DNA of 64,000 nucleotides from Streptomyces sp. NBC_00663 (GCF_036226885.1 NZ_CP109027.1:2728001-2792000); one strand, 5' to 3'; positions 41,823-50,120 are shown, counted from the stretch's first letter. Notes: generated from the letters alone by a model not told the origin. Translations and numbers: made by a program.

Positions 41823-43085
41823 ATGACCCAACCCACCGACATCCGGCGAGCCCCGGCCGTGTCCCGACCCCTCAGGGTTGTGAACACGCCCTCGACCACG
41901 AGCGTCCCTGACCACATCGTCGAACTGTTCCGTGGGCCCGGCGGCTGGGCCGAGGGCCTGCGCCTACTCGGCCTTGCCGACGTCGGGTTGGAATGGGATG
42001 CGGCGGCGTGCCGGACCGCGCACGCCGCCGGTCACGCGACCATTCAGACCGACGTGGCCGTCTACCCGACCGCCCCGTTCAAGGACCGCGTCACCGGGCT
42101 GATCGCGTCGCCGCCGTGCCAGGCCTGGTCCCGCGCCGGCAAGCGCGGCGGGCTCACCGATCAAGGGCTCGTGCACCAGGCCGTTCACGACCTGGCCCAC
42201 GGCCGCGACACCCGCGCCGAACTCCTCGACCGCTGCAAGGACGCGCGCAGCCTGCTGGCCGCGGAGCCGATGCGCTGGCTGTACGACCTGCGCCCCGAGT
42301 GGGTGTGCCTGGAGGAAGTCCCCGACGTCCTCCCGCTGTTCCAGCAGTACGCCAGCATCCTGCGCGCCTGGGGCTACAGCGTGTGGGTCGGCATCCTCAA
42401 CGCCGCCGACTACGGCGTGCCCCAGACCCGCCGGCGCGCCATCCTCATCGCCTCCCGCACCCGCCCCATCACCGCCCCGCCCCCGACCCACAGCCGGCAC
42501 GACCACGGCGACGTCCTGTTCGGCGAACGCCTTCAGCCCTGGGTGTCCATGGCCCAAGCCCTCGACTGGGCGGACGGCCTCACCGTCAACACCCGCGGAG
42601 ACCGCAAGAGCGCCGGCGGCAACGAGTTCCCCGCCGACCGGCCGTCCTGGGCACTCACCGAGAAGACCCGCTCATGGGTGCTCCACACCAACCGCAACCA
42701 GAAGCCCGACGGCAGCAGGCAGACCGCCGACCCCTACGCCGGGCCCGCCCCCACCTTCACCGTCAAAGCCGGCGGGCAGTGGGTGCTGCGCCACAACAGC
42801 CAGCAGAACGCCACCGTGAGGCCGACCACTGAGCCCGCCGGGACGCTGTTCTTCGGCCACCACTGCAACAACGTGTCGTGGGAGAACGAAGACGCGGAAT
42901 CCGTCCGCATCACCGTCCAGGAAGCCGCCGTTCTCCAGTCCTTCCGGCCCGACTACCCCTTCCACGGCACCAAGACCAAACAGTTCGAACAGATAGGCAA
43001 CGCCGTCCCGCCGCTGCTCGCCGCGCACATCGTCTCCGTGCCCACCGGCATCCCGGTTCTTCCAGCCCTGGGGGTGGCGGCGTGA
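41823..43085 (+). CDS. DNA (cytosine-5) methyltransferase
   Basis: 420 aa. Motif I (IVELFRGPGGWAEGLRLLG) binds AdoMet; the catalytic PPCQ is in ASPPCQAWSRAG. Motif VI reads CLEEVPDVL where ENV is usual; motif VIII is YGVPQTRRRAILIA; and the C-terminal motif X region is FEQIGNAVPPLLAAHI. No restriction enzyme is adjacent, so it is an orphan that may protect transferred DNA. The stop overlaps the primase start (GTGA). ATG 41823 has AGGAG upstream. Confidence 0.9.
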   Translation: MTQPTDIRRAPAVSRPLRVVNTPSTTSVPDHIVELFRGPGGWAEGLRLLGLADVGLEWDAAACRTAHAAGHATIQTDVAVYPTAPFKDRVTGLIASPPCQAWSRAGKRGGLTDQGLVHQAVHDLAHGRDTRAELLDRCKDARSLLAAEPMRWLYDLRPEWVCLEEVPDVLPLFQQYASILRAWGYSVWVGILNAADYGVPQTRRRAILIASRTRPITAPPPTHSRHDHGDVLFGERLQPWVSMAQALDWADGLTVNTRGDRKSAGGNEFPADRPSWALTEKTRSWVLHTNRNQKPDGSRQTADPYAGPAPTFTVKAGGQWVLRHNSQQNATVRPTTEPAGTLFFGHHCNNVSWENEDAESVRITVQEAAVLQSFRPDYPFHGTKTKQFEQIGNAVPPLLAAHIVSVPTGIPVLPALGVAA

Positions 43086-43915
43086 GCGAGCACCTGTCCA
43101 CCGCGCTTCGCCTCGCGTCCGGCGGTCTGCCCGTGCTGCCGCTGCGGGCGGGGAAGCTGCCGTTCGGGAACTGCCCGATCTGCGCCCGCAACGCGTGCGG
43201 AGGCCGGCCGAACATGCGGACCCCCGGCCGCTGCGCCTGCCCCGCCCCGTGCCACGGCTGGGCCGCCGCCACCACCGACCCCCACGTCATCGACTCCGCC
43301 CCGTGGGCGCGGGCGTGGCGGGAAGCGGCGGCCGTCGCCTACCACCCCGGCGGCGCCGGACTCACCGTCGTGGATCTCGACAGCACGGAAGCCATTGCGT
43401 GGGCCCGGAAGATCCTGCCCGCCACCCTGACCGTGCGCACAACCAGGGGTGAGCACTGGCTCTACCAGGGCGCTATGCAGTCCGCCAACGCCGTACGCCC
43501 CGACGTGGACGTCAAGTCGTCCATGCAGTACGCCCGTTGGATGGGCACCGGCACCGGCACCATGACCGCCCTGCCGGACATCGTGCGCGCGCTGACCGTG
43601 AAAGAACCGATCACGGTCCGGACGGCGACCGTCACTGTGCCCGTACTGGCCGGGGGCGGGGAGTGCCGCCACCGCACGCCCGCCTACCTGGAGCGTGGCA
43701 TCGCCATGGCCGAGCAGCGCATCACTCAGGCCCGTAGCGCGGTCCACACGACCGTGTACCGCACGTTCCTCGCGGTGCTGTCGGCCCACGGCCAGTGCGG
43801 CTGCCTCACCGACGCCCACATCGGGCGGTTGTTCACTGCCGCGCAGGCCAAGGGCGAATCACCGCGCCACTGCACCGACGCATGGACCAACGCCCGCACC
43901 AGGCTGGGACTGTGA
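43082..43915 (+). CDS. Bifunctional DNA primase/polymerase (Prim-Pol)
   Basis: 277 aa. The primase-polymerase fold has a zinc-like cysteine cluster (CPICARNACGG...CACPAPCHGW), the metal motif VVDLDS near 95-100, and a later GEHWLY. The C-terminal helical part may act in DNA binding. It overlaps the methyltransferase (GTGA) and precedes a P-loop protein by 2 bp; together they match the Prim-Pol-type replication modules of AICEs. Replicates the excised circle from the nearby iterons, by inference. Confidence 0.85.
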   Translation: MSEHLSTALRLASGGLPVLPLRAGKLPFGNCPICARNACGGRPNMRTPGRCACPAPCHGWAAATTDPHVIDSAPWARAWREAAAVAYHPGGAGLTVVDLDSTEAIAWARKILPATLTVRTTRGEHWLYQGAMQSANAVRPDVDVKSSMQYARWMGTGTGTMTALPDIVRALTVKEPITVRTATVTVPVLAGGGECRHRTPAYLERGIAMAEQRITQARSAVHTTVYRTFLAVLSAHGQCGCLTDAHIGRLFTAAQAKGESPRHCTDAWTNARTRLGL

Positions 43916-43917
43916 CC

Positions 43918-45393
43918 ATGTCCGACGACGAGAAGAACCCCGCCCGCGAAGTCATCGCCGACTATGCGCAGGCCCACTTCCGCTACTTCCGCACCGCCGA
44001 CGGAACCGTGTACGCGCAGCGCAACGGCCACCCCGTAGCCCGGCCGATGCGCTCCCAGGGCACCACCGGCAGCCACCGCCAAGAACTCATCGTCGGCATG
44101 TACCGGGACGGGGTCGGCGTGTTCAACGGGACCGCGCTCAAGGAGGCACTGGACTTGATCGAAGCACTTGCGCTCTACGAGGACACACACGCCGTGAACA
44201 TCCGCGTGGCCCCCGGGTTCGACGGGGCGACGTGGCTGGACCTGGGCCGCGACGACGGGCAATCCGTCCGCATCCACCCCACCGGCTGGGACATCCTCAC
44301 CCCCGACCCGCGCGAAGTCTGCTGGCGGCGCACCCAGCTCACCGGGGAACTGCCCCTGCCGGCCAAGGACACCAACGGCAAGGGCATCGACCGGCTGATG
44401 CGGCTGTGCAACTTTGCCACCGCGGAAACCGAGTGCCTGGCCATCGCCTGGCTGATCGGCTGCCTCGGACCGGCCGTGCCTGTCCCCGCCCCCTTCCTCA
44501 CCGGCCCTCAGGGCGCAGGCAAGTCCACCGGCGGGCGCATGCTCGTGCGCATCATCGAAGGGATGAGCGGTGACCTGCGCCGCGCACCCAAGGACGAGGA
44601 GAACCTGATTGCGGCGGTGGCAGCGGGATGGGTCACTGCTCTGGACAACCTCTCCCACATGACGCCGGACCTGTCCGACGCCATGTGCTGCATCGTGACC
44701 GGAGCCGAGAGCGTCAAGCGGGCCCTGTTCACCGACGGGGACGTCTTCCGCGTCGGCTACCGCCGCCCGCTGCTGTTGACCGGTATCGACGTGGGAGTCA
44801 TCCGGCCCGACCTCGCGGAACGGCTCCTGCCGCTACGGCTGGAACGCCCCCGCGTCCGGCGCACCGAGGCGGAACTGTGGGCGGAGTACGCGGAAGCGCT
44901 GCCTATCGTCCTCGGGTCTCTCCTGGACCTCACGGTCAAAGTCCGCGCGGTGGACGCGGAGACCCCCACCGACCTGCGCATGGCGGACTTCGCGCACCTG
45001 TGCGCGCAACTCGACGCGGCAACCGGCCTCGGGGCGCTCACCGCCTACCGGGCCAGTCTGGACGACCTGAACGACGACGTGATCGAGGGTGATCTCCTCG
45101 CGCAGACCGTCCTTCAGCATGCCGAGACGATCGAGCCGGGGGCGGCGCAGCGGATGACCTCCACGGAGTGGCTGCACTGCCTCAGCCGCCTCTACGCCGA
45201 CGAGGACTGCCGTCCGCTGCCCAAGGGGTGGCCGAGCACGGGAAAGGTCCTCTCCGACCGGCTCAAGCGCCTCCAGCCGACGCTTGCCGCGCGGGGTGTG
45301 CTCATCGACTCGGGACGCACCAGCGAGGGCCGCTACCTCGAAATGGCCCGCCTGGCCACACCGCCCCCACACGAACACGAGCCGATGTTCTGA
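43918..45393 (+). CDS. P-loop replication helicase-like protein
   Basis: 491 aa. Walker A is GPQGAGKST (about 196-204); Walker B-like residues lie in WVTALDNLSHM, and an arginine-containing segment (YRRPLLLTGID) follows, resembling SF3/D5-like primase-helicases. The N-terminus (1-170) is mixed alpha/beta. With the Prim-Pol gene it should form the AICE initiator. It is followed by the origin repeats. Could also be described simply as an ATP-binding protein. Confidence 0.8.
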   Translation: MSDDEKNPAREVIADYAQAHFRYFRTADGTVYAQRNGHPVARPMRSQGTTGSHRQELIVGMYRDGVGVFNGTALKEALDLIEALALYEDTHAVNIRVAPGFDGATWLDLGRDDGQSVRIHPTGWDILTPDPREVCWRRTQLTGELPLPAKDTNGKGIDRLMRLCNFATAETECLAIAWLIGCLGPAVPVPAPFLTGPQGAGKSTGGRMLVRIIEGMSGDLRRAPKDEENLIAAVAAGWVTALDNLSHMTPDLSDAMCCIVTGAESVKRALFTDGDVFRVGYRRPLLLTGIDVGVIRPDLAERLLPLRLERPRVRRTEAELWAEYAEALPIVLGSLLDLTVKVRAVDAETPTDLRMADFAHLCAQLDAATGLGALTAYRASLDDLNDDVIEGDLLAQTVLQHAETIEPGAAQRMTSTEWLHCLSRLYADEDCRPLPKGWPSTGKVLSDRLKRLQPTLAARGVLIDSGRTSEGRYLEMARLATPPPHEHEPMF

Positions 45394-45420
45394 CCGGCGC
45401 TCGCGCGCTCGCGCGGACAA

Positions 45421-45463
45421 GCAAGAAGAGCACCACGCGCCAAGCAACGCGTGCTCCTCTTGC
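45421..45463 (+). terminator. Hairpin after the helicase-like gene
   Basis: GCAAGAAGAGCAC (45421-45433) and GTGCTCCTCTTGC (45451-45463) pair with one mismatch. Likely terminator, 27 bp past the stop. A smaller perfect stem, CCCTCTT-N7-AAGAGGG, is at 45552-45572. Confidence 0.65.
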
Positions 45464-45579
45464 TGTTCGGCGTCACGCGCCGCCCCATAAGACGTGCCGC
45501 GCAGCGGCTCCTTCTTCACGCTGTGAGGCGCACCGAACTACAACAGACACCCCCTCTTTTGTCCTAAGAGGGAAGACGC

Positions 45580-45796
45580 TGCGTCATCTGCGTCATGCGA
45601 GCCGAAAAATGGCCCCTGACCTGCGGGGATGACCATGACGCAGACGGCCATCGCTGCGTCATCCTGCGTCATCTGCGTCATGGGCTGCGTCACCGATGAC
45701 GCAGCCCATGACGCACCGATGACGCACCCTCAAACCAGTGCGTCACACAAAACAGCAGGTCAGAGACCTAAATGACGCTGATGACGCAATGACGCA
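45580..45796. other. Iteron array, candidate replication origin (oriV) of the AICE
   Basis: Thirteen exact copies of TGCGTCA/TGACGCA (plus TGACGCT at 45773) lie in 217 bp: at 45580, 45589, 45636, 45655, 45665, 45674, 45686, 45697, 45709, 45720, 45739, 45782 and 45790. In 45655-45726 they recur every 9-12 bp, about one helix turn. A perfect 19-bp inverted repeat (45674-45692 against 45697-45715, 4-bp centre) lies in the middle. Position after the Prim-Pol/helicase genes fits an origin. Confidence 0.78.
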
Positions 45797-45887
45797 GAAA
45801 TCCGCACCTCGGACAGACGCTGGCCCCGTGCCCAGCCTGCATGCAACCCGCAGCACCCGAATCCACCGACGACCGAGGAGCCGCCGA

Positions 45888-46163
45888 ATGGCCCGCCCCA
45901 AGACGCTCAAGCTCTTCCAACTCGCTGGGGCCCCTGACGAATCCGATCCCCGCGCCATCCTCCGAGACGGCCTCCCTGACCGATACCTCGACGCCGACGA
46001 CATAGCCGCGATCTTCGACGTGCCAAAGGAGACCGTCTACCAGTGGCGCAAGAAGCGGACCGGCCCACCTGGATTCCGCATCGGCAAGCACGTCCGCTAC
46101 GACCCTGCTGACGTGCGCGACTACGTCGCCCAACGCAAAAGGGCCGACATCGGCGCCGCATAG
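45888..46163 (+). CDS. xis: Excisionase-like helix-turn-helix protein
   Basis: 91 aa. A MerR/Xis-type HTH (RYLDADDIAAIFDVPKETVYQWRKKRTGPPGFRIGKHVRYDPADVRDYVAQRKR) covers most of the protein. The position just before the integrase genes supports a recombination directionality factor. ATG 45888 follows CGAGGAG; the longer frame runs into the origin repeats. A 14-bp-arm hairpin follows, separating it from int. Confidence 0.83.
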   Translation: MARPKTLKLFQLAGAPDESDPRAILRDGLPDRYLDADDIAAIFDVPKETVYQWRKKRTGPPGFRIGKHVRYDPADVRDYVAQRKRADIGAA

Positions 46164-46193
46164 CACGGCCACACACCGCACCACCCAACTCCC

Positions 46194-46222
46194 AGGGGAG
46201 GGCCACGACGTGGCCCTCCCCT
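46194..46222 (+). terminator. Perfect hairpin between xis and the integrase genes
   Basis: AGGGGAGGGCCACG-A-CGTGGCCCTCCCCT: 14-bp arms with a single-base centre. Could end xis transcription or be a binding site. Confidence 0.7.
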
Positions 46223-46261
46223 GCTGTCGACACCCGCCCGAAAAAGGGGAGCCCTAGGCCC

Positions 46262-46471
46262 GTGGCCATCCACCTCCAAGACCAGTGGTACCGGAGATCC
46301 CAATCCACCGGCGCCATCGTCCGCACTGCCCATTACGGCCAACGCCCCCGCTACCGAGGCCACTTCTCCGGCGACGGGACGCGCAAGACCAAGACCTTTC
46401 ATGACCGCAGCGAAGCAGAGCGCTGGCTCGTCATGACCGAAGTCGCCTATCTCCTGAAGGGGGACGCCTGA
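46262..46471 (+). CDS. Stand-alone integrase N-terminal (arm-binding) domain protein
   Basis: 69 aa. It aligns by eye with the first 75 residues of the integrase encoded next: IHLQDQWYRR against GHIQDRWYKT, RYRGHFSGDGTRKTKTFHDRSEAERWL against RYRARYVGPDGSEKSKSFPDRQKRLAEEWL. No catalytic domain. It ends 2 bp before the integrase start, so the two are co-expressed. It probably binds the same arm sites and could modulate integration or excision; that role is inferred. GTG start. Confidence 0.8.
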   Translation: MAIHLQDQWYRRSQSTGAIVRTAHYGQRPRYRGHFSGDGTRKTKTFHDRSEAERWLVMTEVAYLLKGDA

Positions 46472-46473
46472 CC

Positions 46474-47700
46474 GTGGCAGGCCACATCCAAGACCGCTGG
46501 TACAAGACCGAAACCGGCGTCGATGGCAAAGCCATCAAGGTTAAGACCGACCGTCACGGTATGGGTCTTCGATACCGCGCCCGGTACGTCGGTCCGGACG
46601 GCTCCGAGAAGTCGAAGAGCTTCCCCGACAGGCAGAAACGTCTCGCCGAAGAGTGGCTCACCAACACTGCATCGGACATGTCACGCGGCCAGTACATCGA
46701 CCCACGCGCCGCCCGAATCACCTTCAAGGCCTACGCCGAGGGATGGTTCAAGACTCACGTCGTCGACCCGGCCAGTGAGCCAGTGATCGAACAACGGTTG
46801 CGCCTGCACGCGTTCCGACTGATCGGCTCACGACCGCTCGACTCGTTTCGCCCGGAGCACATCCGCGGATTGGTGAGCGCGCTGGAGAACGACCCAGCCA
46901 TAAGCGGCGGATACGCGCGAAACATCTACGGGGACGTACGAGCCGTTCTCAGCGCCGCTGTGGACGATGGACTGTTGCCCCGAAACCCATGCTCAGCGAA
47001 GTCAGTCCGCCCGCCCGCCGTCGAGGCACGCCGCGTCTTTCCCTGGCTTCCCGCCCAGGTGCAAGCCGTGCGCGCCGCGCTCCCTGAGCGCTACAAAACG
47101 ATGGTGGATACAGGAGCAGGATGCGGACTTCGGCAGGGAGAGATCGTGGGCCTTGCTGAGGATGGGATCGACCTGGAGGCCGGCATCCTTCGAGTGGTGC
47201 GGCAGGTGAAAATCATCCGGGGTAAGGCCGTGTTCGCTCCGCCCAAGTGCAACAAGGAGCGCGACGTACCGCTGCCGTCCTCGGTTGCTGAAGCACTGCG
47301 CATCCACATGGACGCCTTCAAGCCGGTTGAGATCACGCTGCCTTGGCGGAAGCCAGATGGTCCGAAGACGACAGCCCGTCTCCTGTTCACGAACAGGGCG
47401 GGCGGGATCGTGTGGCGCAGCAACTTCAACCTCCAGGAGTGGAAGCCTGCGCTTGCAGCGGCCGGACTGATCCCGGAACCCAATGCGGACGGCAAGTACG
47501 AGTCCGCGCGCGAGCACGGCATGCACGCGCTGAGACACTTCTACGCGTCTCTACTGCTAGACGCCGGCGAGAGCATCAAGGCAGTCAGCCAGTACCTGGG
47601 ACACACCGACCCTGCGCTGACGCTGCGGGTGTATGCACACCTCATGCCCGACAGTCGCGAACGAACACAGCGGGCCATCGACGCTGTGCTCGCTCGATAA
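46474..47700 (+). CDS. int: Tyrosine site-specific integrase
   Basis: 408 aa. An N-terminal arm-binding unit (about 1-70), a SAM-like core-binding domain (about 80-180), and the catalytic domain with Arg 220 (GLRQGE), His 351 and Arg 354 (HALRH), His 377 (LGHTD) and nucleophile Tyr 387 (VYAHL). All catalytic residues are present. It recombines the 46-bp core in rlmN. GTG 46474 has GAAGGGGG upstream. A terminator follows at 47710. Confidence 0.93.
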   Translation: MAGHIQDRWYKTETGVDGKAIKVKTDRHGMGLRYRARYVGPDGSEKSKSFPDRQKRLAEEWLTNTASDMSRGQYIDPRAARITFKAYAEGWFKTHVVDPASEPVIEQRLRLHAFRLIGSRPLDSFRPEHIRGLVSALENDPAISGGYARNIYGDVRAVLSAAVDDGLLPRNPCSAKSVRPPAVEARRVFPWLPAQVQAVRAALPERYKTMVDTGAGCGLRQGEIVGLAEDGIDLEAGILRVVRQVKIIRGKAVFAPPKCNKERDVPLPSSVAEALRIHMDAFKPVEITLPWRKPDGPKTTARLLFTNRAGGIVWRSNFNLQEWKPALAAAGLIPEPNADGKYESAREHGMHALRHFYASLLLDAGESIKAVSQYLGHTDPALTLRVYAHLMPDSRERTQRAIDAVLAR

Positions 47701-47709
47701 AGTGCTCCC

Positions 47710-47747
47710 CACCCTGTAGCAGGACGTTTCAGTTCTGCCACAGGGTG
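47710..47747 (+). terminator. Hairpin terminator after int
   Basis: CACCCTGT (47710-47717) pairs with ACAGGGTG (47740-47747), and the interior GCAGGA...TTCTGC extends the stem with one mismatch. Begins 9 bp after the stop. Confidence 0.75.
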
Positions 47748-47792
47748 CCCGGCACGACACTGCGACGAAGCGCCGCAGGTTATGACTCTTGC

Positions 47793-48980
47793 ATGATGAA
47801 GTGGGGCATCCGACTCGCCATTGCAAGTGCCGGTTTGGTGTTGCTGGCCTTGACCTTCGTTCTGCTCTGGAAAGGGCCATGGATTTTTGATGGCTCTCAT
47901 CTTCGCAAGAAAGATCTCCAACCGGCTGATGGCGTTGTCATCACCGGGTTCCGCACAATGGTAGTGGCGATCCTGGCGTCAATATTCGCTGGCCTCGGCT
48001 TGGCATACACGCACGTGACTCTTCAGCACACTCGCGAAAAGGATAGGGAACAAGCAGCTCTTACACGCGAAGGTCAGATGACCGACCGCTACGCCACAGC
48101 TATAGAGCTACTTGCATCACAAGAACTAACCAAACGACTTGGCGGCATCTACGCGCTAGAGCGAATAATGCGAGATTCCCCGAAAGATCACGAGAGCATT
48201 GTAGAAGTACTCGCCGCCTTCGTGCGTGAGCACGCACCTCGTCCAGAGCAAGATGACAGCGTCGAATCCGAACGCGAGCAGGCGAGCATGCATGAACACG
48301 TTCAGGCCGCACTGACCGTCCTCGGGCGCAGGCCAGAGCGCCGTGAATCGTTCGCAATCAACCTTCGCCACACCGACCTTCGCGGTGCCCAATTGGCGTC
48401 GGCGGACCTACGTTCAGTGAATCTCCAAGGATCCTTCCTCGAATACGCCGAGCTCAAGAATGCAGATCTCTTGGAGGCAAACATGGAGGCATGCCACCTG
48501 GAACACTGCAACCTCACCGGAGCAGATCTAACGAGCTCAAATCTAGAGAGAGCGTATATATGCGAAGCAACGTTGGATGATGCTCGACTCGATCACGCTA
48601 GATTGAACTATGCCTTGGTGAAGGGCAGCAGCCTTGTAAAGACGAGCCTAGTAAAGGCTAATCTGCAAGGAGCTCGCTTCATCGGAGCAGTCCTCGATGA
48701 CGCCGATCTTACGAGCTCCAGAATGATGGTCGCGAAGTTCACGGGCACGTATACGAAAGGCGCAAAGCTCGATGGCGCGCTCCTGCATGCAGCCGACCTG
48801 AGCGAAGCGGATGACCTTACCGTGGAACAGATGCTGAGCGCTCGGATCGAGTACAGCACCAAGGTGCCTAACCACCTCGATGGCAACCCGGACGTGATGG
48901 CACGCCTTGAAGCGGCAGAGGCCCGTGCGCGGGAGAGGGCTCGGCAGAGCACGGGAACGCCACTGGGTCCCCAGCCGTAG
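47793..48980 (+). CDS. Membrane-anchored pentapeptide-repeat protein (right-end cargo)
   Basis: 395 aa. Two N-terminal helices (IRLAIASAGLVLLALTFVLLW and MVVAILASIFAGLGLAYTHVTL), then a conserved unit (MTDRYATAIELLASQELTKRLGGIYALERIMRDSPKDHESIVEVLAAFVREHA), then pentapeptide repeats of A(D/N)Lxx type (about 195-345: DLRGAQLASADLRSVNLQGSFLEYAELKNADLLEANM...). The repeats build a right-handed beta-helix. Composition is AT-richer than the backbone. It lies between int and attR, a usual cargo place. Role unknown; defence or stress has been proposed for relatives. Confidence 0.82.
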   Translation: MMKWGIRLAIASAGLVLLALTFVLLWKGPWIFDGSHLRKKDLQPADGVVITGFRTMVVAILASIFAGLGLAYTHVTLQHTREKDREQAALTREGQMTDRYATAIELLASQELTKRLGGIYALERIMRDSPKDHESIVEVLAAFVREHAPRPEQDDSVESEREQASMHEHVQAALTVLGRRPERRESFAINLRHTDLRGAQLASADLRSVNLQGSFLEYAELKNADLLEANMEACHLEHCNLTGADLTSSNLERAYICEATLDDARLDHARLNYALVKGSSLVKTSLVKANLQGARFIGAVLDDADLTSSRMMVAKFTGTYTKGAKLDGALLHAADLSEADDLTVEQMLSARIEYSTKVPNHLDGNPDVMARLEAAEARARERARQSTGTPLGPQP

Positions 48981-49000
48981 TGGTCGCTACAAACCGCCCC

Positions 49001-49018
49001 ACGGCCCAGGGACGGCCC
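49001..49018. repeat. Candidate integrase arm-type site, right
   Basis: ACGGCCCAGGGACGGCCC lies 68 bp inside attR. It matches the left copy (27986-28003) in 16/18 bases in the same orientation and at nearly the same distance from the core. Confidence 0.5.
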
Positions 49019-49086
49019 AAGAACGGTTGCAAGGGTCGTCTCACCTTCGAACTACCAGGTCAGAGCCCGGCAGCTCGGTCAGTGTG

Positions 49087-49132
49087 TCAGTTCTCCGGGC
49101 TTAGGCATGGCTGTACCAGTGTCGCAGATCGA
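49087..49132. other. attR of the AICE
   Basis: The partner of 27867-27912 (44/46). It preserves the displaced first nine codons of rlmN on the minus strand, and continues into the native upstream DNA beyond 49132. Confidence 0.92.
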
Positions 49133-49237
49133 ATGGAGTGACCCGGGCCCCCGCCCGTCACCGAGGGTGACCGATGAGTTCCCGGCGCGGGAAGGGTCCT
49201 CCTGCCATACGCCAGCGTCTCCCCGATACCGGAAGTG

Positions 49238-50010
49238 ATGACGATGCCCTACGCCAAGGTCAACGGCCTGGAGATGTACTACGAGATCCATGGCGCCGCC
49301 CACGACGACGACCGCCCGCTGGTGCTGCTGCACGGCGGCGCCACCACCATCGGGCTGTCCTTCGACGCCGTGCTGCCCGCCCTGTCCGCCGGCCGGCAGG
49401 TCATCGCCCCCGAGTTCCAGGGGCACGGCCACACCGCCGACACGGACCGCGACCTGACCGTCCCGCACCTCGCCTCCGACGTCGTCGCCCTGCTCGACGA
49501 GCTCGGCATCCCCAGGCCGACTTCCTCGGCTACAGCCTCGGCGGGCTGACCGCGCTGGAGATCGCGGTACGGCATCCGGACCGCGTCGGCCGTCTGGTGC
49601 TGGTCTCCGCCCCGTACACCCAGGACGGTATGCGGGACGAGATCCGCACCCCCGACTACACCTCACCGCTGCTGCCCACGCAGGCCGACTTCCAGGACAT
49701 GGCCGCCGCGTACGCCGCCGTCGCCCCGCACCCCGAGCACTTCGAGACCTTCCTCGGCAAGGTCTCATCGGCGGCCCACGCCCCGCTGCCCTGGACCGCG
49801 GACGACCTGCGCGGTCTGATGTCACCGGTGCTTCTGCTCATCGGCGACTCCGACTTCGTACGCGTCGAACACGCGGCCGAGATGCAGTCACTGATCCCCG
49901 ACGCCCGGCTGGCCGTCCTGCCCGGCACCACACATATGACGGTCCTGCGGCGGACGCCCGTGGTGCTGCCGCTGCTGGAGGAGTTCCTCAGCGACCAGGC
50001 GACGGTGTAG
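49238..50010 (+). pseudogene. Alpha/beta-fold hydrolase with a frameshift
   Basis: The first part (49238 to about 49512) encodes MTMPYAKVNGLEMYYEIHG...LVLLHGGATTIGLSFDAVLPAL...VIAPEFQGHGHT with the oxyanion HGG. The continuation in the next frame has the nucleophile elbow DFLGYSLGGLTALEIA, the acid in LLLIGDSDFV and the His in PGTTHMTVL. One base is missing near 49512-49516 (around CCCCAGG). All catalytic parts exist, so this is a recent one-base loss or a sequencing error. It starts about 105 bp beyond attR. Confidence 0.85.
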
Positions 50011-50120
50011 CCCGCTCCCCCTGCGATACGGGTGACCGCTCCCTCGTGACGGCCGTCGTACGCCGGAATCGTGGACAGCACAGGGCGCAACGCCTGCGCC
50101 GTCCAGGAGGGGACCGTTCC

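Larger units (their letters stand above)
27867..49132. mobile_element. Actinomycete integrative and conjugative element (AICE) in rlmN
   Basis: The element spans imperfect 46-bp direct repeats at 27867-27912 and 49087-49132 (44/46 identical). It carries the AICE set: tyrosine integrase and an Xis-like gene at the right end, Prim-Pol and helicase-like replication genes with an iteron array, an FtsK/TraB translocase with Spd-like small proteins, a GntR repressor, and an XRE-flavoprotein pair. Cargo sits at both ends: the TIGR04255 operon on the left and a pentapeptide-repeat protein on the right. Size is about 21.3 kb. All backbone modules look intact, so the element may still be active. Confidence 0.93.

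Noticed and set aside
45580..45796. CRISPR array at the heptamer repeats
   Set aside because: Units are 7 bp with 2-12 bp gaps in both orientations and no spacers of constant length; no cas genes are present.
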